From: Amaurobius ferox | Taxonomy: Eukaryota; Arthropoda; Arachnida; Araneae; Amaurobiidae | Length of the DNA stretch: 64,000 nucleotides | Assembly: GCA_951213105.1 (NCBI GenBank) | Contig: OX578137.1 | Location: 59,086,236-59,150,235 of the forward strand | Direction: 5' to 3' | In this document: in pieces, positions 55,617 to 64,000 of the stretch | Numbering within the stretch: position 1 is the first letter of the stretch | Layout: each line of letters starts with the position of its first letter | Position numbers and translations under genes: made by a program | Notes under the pieces: model-generated | Databases searched by the model: none | What the model saw: the letters and a program-made list of their open reading frames with translations, nothing else | Told to the model about the DNA's origin: nothing

Positions 55617-56126
55617 ACATACAAACTCGCCGTCAAATACAGTCTGCCTATACAAGCATTTACGGAATGGAAATATCACCTGACCAAAGAGTTCAATCTG
55701 CATTATAAAAAATTACGTAAAAAAACGTATTATCCATCTATTAAAAATGCAGTTAAAAAGTGTGATGATAAATATGCTATAACTTGCACAGATAAAGTCG
55801 TTTCTAATTACTCATTTACCTGCCGTAAATATTATGTCGATACTTTAAGTAACAGTTATCAAGACACCCAAATGTATACCCAGTTACATCAAACAGGAAA
55901 AAGTTTAGAAAATAAAATAAAAGCTTTGTATAAACGAATTGGTCTTAATCTAAAAAAAGCTAATTTTCCTTATCTTGTACTTATACCGAAGCTTCACAAA
56001 AATCCAGTCAAGTTCCGACCTATTACAGTGGGATGTGGATCCTACTTAACAATAGCCAATGCAAAACTTTTAACACTTCTCAAAAATGTAATGAGAAGAA
56101 TATTAGGATTCAAAAATCACAATTAA

Positions 56127-56399
56127 AAGTATTTAAAAATAAAAATAAAAATAAAACTCGGCAAAATTGAGAATAGGCAATAACAATCAGCTTAAGATTA
56201 GAGATTAAGAATAGATAACAATCAATTGAAACCCCACAAAAAATGGCGGTTAGTTCGAAATTGCATTCTCATCAGGACAGCCATACAATTCGAATTAAAA
56301 CCGATAGAATAGCCAGTTTCTGACAATGGCGATAGTATTTAACTATAGACACCATTGGAACTGTCTACTGGCTAGTGGAAGGAGAAAAATAAATCAAAA
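56127..56399. other. unassigned sequence
   Basis: Starts with an AAATAAAAATAAAAATAAAA-type simple repeat right after the RT stop, then plain AT-rich sequence. Confidence 0.35.
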
Positions 56400-56407
56400 G
56401 AATTATA
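56400..56407. repeat. target site duplication, left (GAATTATA)
   Basis: Exact octamer match with 56937-56944 on the other side of the palindromic element. Confidence 0.93.
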
Positions 56408-56936
56408 GGTACTTACGTATTATCGCAACCATGACAAAACGTAATTGATGTATCGTCCAATAAAGGTCCCGATCGATTCCAAGGACAACATGCAACAAAG
56501 TGATCTGTATGAGGACCCACGTTCGAGCGGGCTCGAACTGGTTGGGGGACGTACGCACCGCTGGGACTGTGTCGTCAGACAGGCCGGCTTCGATGGACCA
56601 AGTCACAGAGCATACTAGACTCGCTTCTGGGACCGTCGCACGGCGCAAGGACCGTGACAACATGCAGCCAAGTGATCTGTATGAGGACCCACGTCGAACT
56701 GCTTGAGAAAAACCCAGAAGCGAGTCTAGTATGCTCTGTGACTTGGTCCGGCGAAGCCGGCCTGTCTGACGACACAGTCCCAGCGGTGCGTACGTCCCCC
56801 AACCAGTTCGAGCCCGCTCGAACGTGGGTCCTCATACAGATCACTTTGTTGCATGTTGTCCTTGGAATCGATCGGGACCTTTATTGGACGATACATCAAT
56901 TACGTTTTGTCATGGTTGCGATAATACGTAAGTACC
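56408..56936. mobile_element. long-TIR (foldback/MITE-type) DNA transposon, 529 bp
   Basis: The 223-bp arms (56408-56630 and 56714-56936) are complementary with only about two mismatches (CGATGG against CGCCGG). They begin GGTACTTACGTATTATCG and enclose an 83-bp loop. The exact 8-bp TSD suggests a hAT- or P-like mobiliser; the GG.. ends do not match the two hAT elements in this window. GC content is much higher than in the surroundings. The loop holds a diverged piece of the arm (ACAACATGCAGCCAAGTGAT and onward). No transposase, so non-autonomous. Open frames on both strands are mirror images of each other. Confidence 0.92.
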
Positions 56937-56944
56937 GAATTATA

Positions 56945-57270
56945 CAAATCTGAAAAACAATACCTCCTCGAACAGAAACACGATGTCACAAGCATAGCTC
57001 CACGTGTAAGATAAACTAGTGACTGAGCATTTCACCTCACTTCGTCAATGCGAGTGGGCACCGAAATGAATACACTTGAACGATACATAATATGCATGGA
57101 GACCCTCAAAAATAGCAATCAGTATAGGACTCAGGACAAGTGGAAAATAGTCATTCGAAAATAGCAAACAGTATCAGACTCAGTCCAAGTGGTAAGTGAG
57201 GTGATAAGAATGGGTGAATTTTCAAATATGAGTAAACCAATCAAAGACAAATAATGCATGTGTAAAACCA
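56945..57270. other. unassigned sequence with a 49-bp direct repeat
   Basis: AAAATAGCAATCAGTATAGG at 57109 and AAAATAGCAAACAGTATCAG at 57158 begin two ~35-bp similar segments. Nothing else recognised. Confidence 0.5.
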
Positions 57271-57930
57271 TTACGTGGTATATTTGAAATTATTAATAAT
57301 ATTATTTACAAATACTTCCGGGTATTGGTAATTTTGACAAATGCGTTTAAGATTATTGATGTGGAGAAAGTGAAACTGAGGATCAGAAAGTCGATGTATT
57401 CGAAATAGCTGGTTTAAAATGATGTTTCTAAACAATTGAATAGAATTACAAGAATGATATGATAGCAGCTTTATGATAGTGAAGTTGTAAGAATCTTTTT
57501 TATCATATAGATTGGTGATTACATGATTATTGAGGGTATCTAAATTTAGGTCTAAAAAATTAACAGTTTGACTAACGCAAGGCTCATTAGGAATTAATTC
57601 TAGGTTAGACGGGTAAAAATCAATATTTATGGGATAGGAATCATCAATGATAATACAAATTAAGTCGTCAACATATCTATATATAATATATGAATTAGAG
57701 TTAAAATGACATTCATAATAATAAAGATATAAGTTAGCTAGTATACTACTACTACAGCCACCTTGTGGTACACCAGATGTTTGTAAATAAATGTTATCAC
57801 CTTGGATAATATAATTGTTGTATAACACAAAGTGCAAGAGCATAGGAAAATTTTTGACATTAAAAGCAACATGATTGGAAGATATATAGTCATGATAAAG
57901 AGAGATAATAACTTTATGTAAATCTTTAAT
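57271..57930 (-). pseudogene. Penelope-like RT, catalytic half (opposite strand)
   Basis: The minus strand reads, in order, TSGVPQGGCSSSILANLYL (palm motif), IIYRYVDDLICI (catalytic YVDD), FLDLNLDTLNNHVITNLYDK and KKDSYNFTIIKL, ending about 57271. The ..FLDL...LYDK.D.FNF pattern after YVDD is shared by Penelope-like RTs in other animals (my recollection of the family, not a search). The N-terminal side of this frame runs into an ATATAC microsatellite at about 57935-58045 and is spurious there. No GIY-YIG endonuclease is visible after it. The block itself is open for over 200 codons. Confidence 0.75.
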
Positions 57931-57934
57931 GACA

Positions 57935-58045
57935 ATGATATATATATATATACATATACATGTTATATACATATATATATATATATATATGATATATATA
58001 TATATACATAAACATGTTATATACATATATATATATATATATTGT
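57935..58045. repeat. (TA)n/ATACATATAC microsatellite
   Basis: Two ~65-bp blocks of TA repeats separated by ACATGTTATATACA words. It lies exactly at the broken N-terminal edge of the minus-strand RT block. Confidence 0.9.
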
Positions 58046-58140
58046 ATTAGTACTTAAATTTCTGCCTCATCTCAAAAAACAGCACATGCTGCTTTAAATC
58101 TTTGCCAGATTCTTCTCATTTTTTGAACCATCTAAAAACA

Positions 58141-60280
58141 TTAAATTTCTTCTTCAATGCGGACTTCCTCGGAGAAACTTATTTTCTTGATTTCACATGA
58201 ATTAATCATATAAATATAATTATATATATCTTTCATATTTAAATTTACATTATAAAATTCAATGACCCAATTTATTTTCTTCATTCTATAAACTGCGTGA
58301 TTCATTTCTGCTTTCAATTCAATTGTTGTAACATTTGCCAATACCCCTAAAGCATCAGTAAGGATAGTTTTTAGCACTTCGTAATCATAAATAGGCATCC
58401 TTTATAGATATCAACATATCTGCATGCCTTTTATGATACCAGATCTCATTATCAAATAATATCTTTTCAAGCGCTGTTAAATAAATTTCTTTGATCACTC
58501 TGTCAATTAAACCCCAGTTACCTTTGATGTACTTAAGATATCGTTTGTAAAATCAAAGATTTTATGTTTGATACTTTTAGGGTGCAATGTAAAGTTTAAA
58601 TATGGATCTAAAGTAATTCCTAAATATTTTAACACTTCAAGCTTCTAAAATGTGTTTTGCAATGTTCACTTTTGTCACAATGTTTACAATTGCTTCAAAT
58701 CTGCTTTGTACGGCGCAATAATCAGTCGAGTTCTTTCTCTATAAAGATGTAATTCAAATTCTTAAGTCCATTCATACATACAATTCAATGTTTCGAATAA
58801 TTCATTGTTTAACTTTGTTAGCACTACTTACGACAAATAAGAAATTATCCACAAAAGTCTATAACCCATGACTCCACTATCTTCTATAGAATCCTCTAAT
58901 TAAAATATTAGCCATAATAAGCCACCGGATTTGTCCTGAATTGAACCCCTATAGCAAATCTTGATTATAATCCTCCTCAACTTGGTATTTACATTATTTG
59001 AAAAAAAAATCTACAAATACTTCAAGCAGATTCTCTTTTATCTTCAATTTTGATAAAAGACGTTTCATTTTATTAAAATTATTAGAGTTAAAAACTCCTT
59101 TCATATCAAATGATATCAAAGCTGATTGAAATTTTCTTATTGTTTTTTATAACATGATCCAATTTTCTTTAACCATCATTAGTTCCCACCTTTGAGATAA
59201 ATAATTTGGCGTTCACAGTACATAATCTGTTATTTCGATCTCGTATACTAATCAATTCGTAATCATTTTATCATAGATATTTCTCCAAACCGAGAGTAAG
59301 TCTATAGGTATGTAATCTTCTGGATTTTATTTACTTTTTCCTCTTTCTTCTAATAGTACTATCTTCGCTTTTCCCAAATTCTTGGAAAACATCCCAATTT
59401 GTAAAATAAGTAGAAGATCTTTATTAACCACAGTTCATTTATAGTCATAATTTATTAGAATATTTCAAGTGATATGATATCCGGTCTAAAAGTCTTTCTA
59501 ACTTTTATGTTCTTGATTGCCCATTTTACCCCCTCGGCAGAAATACGTTCGTCTTTATTTTTTCTAACGATGAAACCTTTTTCTATTTCATCAAATGAAA
59601 CACCAGGATTTTATTTAAAGTATATTTACTACCATATTTAACTACCATCATTTCTTTTAATTCAAATTTAATTGTATCATTTTGGACTACCTGTATTTTT
59701 ACAATTAGCTCCAAAACTAACTGTCTTTCTTTGTAATATCACTTAACAAATTTGTTAATGATTCTTTAACTTTTACAATATTACTTCTTAATTTATTTCT
59801 ATATAATCATATTCTGAATATAATTATATATTATAATAATCTTAATTATGTATAATTAGGTCTTGCGTGTTCCCTTTTATATTTCGATTTAAGTGCTCCC
59901 CGATAATCCTCATTTCTTTCTTTCTGATATCTTCTTCTGATAGCCTTTCAGCGACGAACTGACTCTGACCTTTCAGCGACGAACTTGAAATTCAATGTTC
60001 CACTATGCCATATTCTTTTTCATCGGTATTGTTCTAATTTTGTAAAATTTGCTTTTATTTTAAGCTCCTGCTAAACGTTTAGTGATGATCTGTACTTCCA
60101 AGTTTAATTGATCTTTAACACTTAACAAATTACAATTATTTCTTCAATACTTTATTTATTTCAACTCTTAATTTAAAACAATTCAAATATTTTAACTTTA
60201 TCATTGGTGTAATGTCCTCAGTCACTGTTTCAATATTTACAATATCAACACTAAAGGAGATGGGTCACTCAATGCGACAG
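58141..60280 (-). pseudogene. decayed R1/I-type non-LTR retrotransposon (LINE) pol
   Basis: Going leftwards on the minus strand: a linker reading AIKNIKVRKTFRPDIIS (about 59470-59530; the 'AI...KAPGPD.I' region). Then KIVLLEERGK and later LSVWRNIYDKMITN (RT motif 1 region, about 59270-59365), LISFDMKGVFNS (catalytic Asp region, about 59090), a degenerate GCPQGS region and TFVDNFLFVV (the YADD equivalent, about 58850-58880). Finally a C-terminal TDALGVLANVTTIELKAEMN (58300-58360). Frameshifts and stops are frequent, so the pieces lie in several frames. Order and spacing fit one RT. The right limit is uncertain; an endonuclease could have lain to about 60.3 kb but is unrecognisable. Confidence 0.75.
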
Positions 60281-63107
60281 CATCGAAAACTTGCCTATTT
60301 TAAAATTTATCTGGTTCTTGTATTTTGATAAGAATAAAGTCTATCCAACTTCTTCTTCCGACAGGCAAACTCTACCTCAACATCTTCTTCGTTACTAGGC
60401 ATTGGTCGTTATTTTCACTTTCTCTTATTTACGGCCACCAACGATTGCTGTTCCGAAGATTTGTCGTTACGGGGGAAACCATGTGAAAGTGTCAATTGAT
60501 AACTCGAGAGAACTCTGTGGAAATAAGGCTAGTCAATTAAATAGTCACAACTTTATCACAGTAGAGTCCTGGATATATTCTGAGATTTTGTCCATGACTA
60601 ATACGTCAAATAACTCACAGAAGACACTTTTCCCTTCGTCCCCATGATATACCATTGTCCACTGGTTGATTTACCATTGATTTACCATTGGTGAAAATTA
60701 ACAATTGTCCGCAGTCCCCCAAGCAACAGAAAATAGTTAAATATTTAAAGATTTCCATTGAAGTCCATCTGTGTAAGCTACAGCAACCTTGTTCACGCTT
60801 AGGAATGTAATCTTTTGAATCTTGATATAGACAACGAGGCTGAAACATTTTATCATACACTAGAAAGCATTTACCATTTCAAAAAGAATTCACTTTTAAG
60901 GATTATGTGTCAGTTGATAAGAACTTTAAGTATACCACCGAGGAAATATCTGAAGAGGATCTCAAAAGTGCTTTTTTGAACACTGATAATGAAGTAATGG
61001 ATTCTTCTGATGATAAAATAAATGAAGTCTCCGAGATTCCTCCCCGTTTAAAAAAATGTCGCGAATACAATTAAAGTGATTTGGAAATTTTGGGGAAGTC
61101 AAGAAATTGGTGAAGTATACTTTCATGGCATCAAGCATTTAGAAAATGCTGTCGGTGAATATCCTAGACTGAATTTACAGCAGACACAAATAACAGTATT
61201 ATTCAAGACAAGCCAGAAAGTACGTGGTAAAATCTTTTGCTTTGCTTTATTTCTGCAGTGCGTTGCAAAAAAATTGATTTTTTTTTATCTTTAGCTTTAA
61301 TTTAAATTATTAATTTTTAACCTTTAACTTTACAATAATTGCAAGGCTACATACTAGTCAACTACATATTTGTAACTTTACAATAATTTTAAGGCTATTT
61401 ACTAGTCAGCTACAGATTTGTATAGTTTAAATAAATTAATAACTGTTCAAACTTGATAAACTCTTCATCAAAATATTTTTTGAAGTTTGAACATTTTTTT
61501 ATCTTATTCCTTCCTCTTCCCTACTTTGTTAATAGTGTCTAATACAGAGTGATATCCACGAAGTAGCCATATTCCCACATATTTTAAGGGGTTAAAATTA
61601 GTTAAAAGGGGCGATCAAAGTTCCTGATGAACATGAGATTATTATGGTGTGCAAAAAATGCAGCCCCTACGGTGTCACAATCATCTTCATTTCTGAAAAA
61701 CTTCTCCCACACTAACTTAGTTTCACTGGAATTTTGTGTATTGTGCTCTGAAGCTGGCGGAACATTATAGGCATTGAATCTGATAATTTTATAATTCCAT
61801 GAGAGCATAAATAGTTTCCCTTTCATTCAACCATTTCGATAGTTCAGATTTCTTCTTCAAGAAGTATGTTGTTTTACACCTGCTGACTATAAGCCTCGTA
61901 TAACTTACTACTTCCACATCACTATTAGAAAGGAAGATTGATCAGACAGAGTTGTTCAAGCTCTCATAGAAAGCCCTTTGTAAAATTGAAGGATCATCTA
62001 CGCTCCCTCTCTTGTGTAGAATGTGTTTTCTTGTAACACAGTGTGACCAACCTCAACACGGTAAGCTTTTTTGTATTATTTCCTATTGTTTCTGTACTAC
62101 ACAATGATGGTGTAATTTCGGTATTGTCAAAAGCTGTCACAGGGCTTTCTAGTTACCTCGGCACAAATTAATATTTGTTTATTTTCTCTAAAGAAAAATT
62201 AAAAGTATTTTTTCTTTCAATTTTGTTAACTTTTGGTTATTTTTGCTTTCAGGTAAAAAGTGTACCTGCTATCAGGCAGAAAAAAGTCTTGCATATAAAC
62301 AAAGTTAAAAAGATCTCGTAGATTTAATGATTTTCAATTTTTGTATGCATAATTTAGTAAATTTTCGTAGACAGTTAATAGATTATGTGGGGAAAATTTG
62401 GCAACAATGTTTCAGTGTTTACTCGTTGAATCCGAATGTGATCTTTTTACTTATTTTAACTAGCTGCGACCCTACTATTTGGTGCAGTGTTCTTGAGTAA
62501 CTGACAGAACAAACGAAGCAGGAGATGGACATACAGCATTTACATATTTATATAAAATATAAAAATAAAATAGTATCGATAAATATTAAAGGTCTGCATA
62601 AATATTCCATTTAATACTTTTAGCAATCACGCTATGCGGTGGAAATAACTGTTACCTATTTAGGGATTAACAAACGATTGTCCAAATAACTGTAGTTAAC
62701 AAAATGATTAACAAATGATCTTAATGGCTAAAAATAAATTTAAATGAAAATGTAGACTTAATATCGCAGAATTAGTACCGATACGAAATCCACAACGAAA
62801 GTCATTTAAAATGTTGGAATGTTTCTGGGCAATTTTTTATTTCTGAAATAGTCATAACGAAATGTATTTGAAATTTTACACACTTCCAATATATTATACA
62901 CTCATATTTATTGAAAATAAGCATAAATTCGGTACCTAAAGGTCAATGCTGAAAGAAAAAATAGGCGTGACTAAATAAATTATTGATACATGTTGACCCG
63001 GTATTTTACAATTAAACCTTATCGATATTTTCTAAACAATGTTTTTTTAAATAATTGAACATAATTATCAGAAGTTTGAATTTGTTTAATTTCTAATAGG
63101 ATTATAT
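60281..63107. other. unassigned sequence with possible transposase shreds
   Basis: A 60884-61072 plus-strand frame reads FKDYVSVDKNF, EEDLKSAFLN and DSSDD before a stop. This looks like the acidic C-terminus of a pogo/Tigger-type transposase but is too short to be sure. A 48-bp tandem pair (AACTTTACAATAATT.., at about 61326 and 61374) follows. A minus-strand frame at 61602-61826 is not recognised. The rest is AT-rich. Confidence 0.35.
61326..61421. repeat. 48-bp tandem repeat, 2 units
   Basis: AACTTTACAATAATTGCAAG and AACTTTACAATAATTTTAAG start the two units, each ending CTACA(T/G)ATTTGT. Confidence 0.8.
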
Positions 63108-63684
63108 TGTTGCGAACTTGCTATGTTCCATTTGGCGCCTCCTCTTTCGTCTGTCTTGAAAGCCAGGCGAAGAATATATAGTGCATGACGTTAGCATGAT
63201 GTGCGGATGACGTGAGCCCAGGGTTGCCATAATTTCCCAGTTGGAAGAAGGGTTTCCAGATTTCGTGGTTTATCGCCAATTAGGCGATATTTGGCGATTT
63301 CCGAATTTTTTCAGAAACTTTTGGATAGAACGATTATTCTTTGAGATATAGGGGTTTCTAGAAGTTTCTATGAAGAGACTCTAAAAAGAACGCACCCTTC
63401 CGTTACAGTGAAGTTGAATGGACATGACACGAGCTACATTGGACTGTGCTTTTTGTCAATGTTTTGAGCATAGTAGCGGCTGTTTTGTGAAATTTCTTTC
63501 GTCAACATTTCGAGAATAATATCTCTTATTCTGTGAAATGAGTGAAGCATTTAAGCGCTGTCTGGTTGAATTACTGTTCCTGTGTATTTTGGGCTAGTGA
63601 ATAAACGCAAGTTATCCAGAAATCTGAACTCGTTCTTGTATGTTGTGTTTACATCCATGATACTAGAGCATACTTTTCGTAACA
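63108..63684 (+). mobile_element. solo LTR, plus strand
   Basis: 577 bp, TGTTGCGAACTTG to TTTTCGTAACA, with a 9-bp terminal inverted repeat TGTTGCGAA/TTCGTAACA (one mismatch). Flanking tetramers are ATAT and ACAT, so the TSD is imperfect. It aligns with the minus-strand LTR at 47393-47977, including GATAGAACGATTATTCTTTG, GAAGTTT.TATGAAGAGACT, and GTGAATAAACGCAAG. No internal region of this family exists in the window. Confidence 0.82.
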
Positions 63685-64000
63685 ACATGGACACCAAATT
63701 CTTCAAAACTCCTTTAAATTGCTATATACTGTCCAAAAGTGTCGGTAAAGAGGAAAAAAGATTTTTCTAAAACTTATACGAAATGTTGATGACAAAGGAA
63801 TCGAACCCCTGAATAATTGCAGCATTTACCTACTTTGCGTATGGTTAAAAAAAGGCCCTGGATATATAGTTCGTCAAATGGCATTAGAAATTAAAAATTG
63901 TGATCGAAAAATAATCATAGCACATCAAAAATGTATTTCACACTCAAATTTCATTATTTGAAACTAATTATTACTATCACTACTAAATTGAAAGTGAGAT
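63685..64000. other. unassigned sequence to the window end
   Basis: AT-rich, no feature recognised. Confidence 0.35.

Larger units (their letters stand above)
54767..56126 (+). pseudogene. Penelope-like RT, N-terminal half, split by a 5S SINE
   Basis: Two in-frame blocks, 54767-55222 and about 55633-56126, are parts of one protein. The first has a Lys/Asn-rich region with no clear motif. After the SINE, the second reads CTDKVVSNYSFTCRKYY and then FPYLVLIPKLHKNPVKFRPI. The (T/C)DK...F.CKKYY...LPKLHKNP.KFR pattern is typical of Penelope-like and related reverse transcriptases just before the palm motifs (family knowledge). The frame stops at 56124-56126 before the catalytic region. The catalytic part of a matching protein is on the opposite strand at 57271-57940. 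The clade assignment is tentative. Confidence 0.65.

Noticed and set aside
55317..56126. A single 269-codon gene across the SINE and RT
   Set aside because: The frame simply continues from the SINE body into the RT remnant; the TSD shows these are two unrelated units.
56500..56953. Several 68-99-codon frames on both strands
   Set aside because: They are mirror images produced by the inverted-repeat arms.

Overview
This window is eukaryotic, AT-rich, transposon-loaded DNA, most likely from an arthropod (a spider or other arachnid is my guess). The grounds are the long intergenic sequence with no dense gene order, the arthropod-type 5S rRNA heads on three SINEs, an intact Ty3/Gypsy retrotransposon, several hAT elements with exact 8-bp target duplications, and LINE and Penelope-like reverse-transcriptase remnants. 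No complete host gene can be supported. One short candidate first coding exon lies at 38838-38883 (+).

Layout. 1-686: decayed retroelement pol end. 1133-3240 and 4357-5550: microsatellites and tandem arrays. 5877-9615: a Helitron2/HINE-like repeat interrupted by a complete but inactivated BED-type hAT transposon (5965-8732, TSD ATATAGTA). 9616-17123: mostly unassigned AT-rich sequence. 17124-17949: a second, internally deleted hAT. 19221-30312: a complete, very young Ty3/Gypsy element. It has 1197-bp LTRs with one visible difference, a 4-bp TSD CTAT, a PBS, a PPT, and one uninterrupted 1943-residue Gag-Pol reading frame followed by 2.3 kb with no env. 30430-37704: a minisatellite, two or three more HINE-like copies and an inverted repeat. 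40.6-42.1 kb: ancient long direct repeats. 42213-47265: three more HINE-like copies, with a tandem pair of 5S-derived SINEs between two of them (44295-45076). 47393-47977 and 63108-63684: two solo LTRs of another LTR family, in opposite orientations. 49746-50336: a 591-bp TRIM-like element with 167-bp LTRs. 50563-52431: a 940-bp tandem duplication. 54767-58026: a Penelope-like RT present as two half-ORFs on opposite strands. Its first half is split by a third 5S SINE with a 16-bp TSD, and an almost perfect 223-bp-arm inverted-repeat transposon (8-bp TSD GAATTATA) lies between the halves. 58141-60.3 kb: a decayed R1/I-type LINE on the minus strand.

How the parts relate. The window is a layered record of insertions. 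Old HINE-like and LINE/RT copies were later interrupted by a hAT element and a 5S SINE, and uninterrupted copies of the same repeat elsewhere in the window act as empty sites. The Gypsy copy and the 223-bp-arm palindrome look youngest. The 5S SINEs have pol III promoters of 5S type and depend on some LINE in trans. The hAT, TRIM, HINE-like and foldback elements depend on trans-acting enzymes not intact here. Only the Gypsy element looks potentially autonomous.
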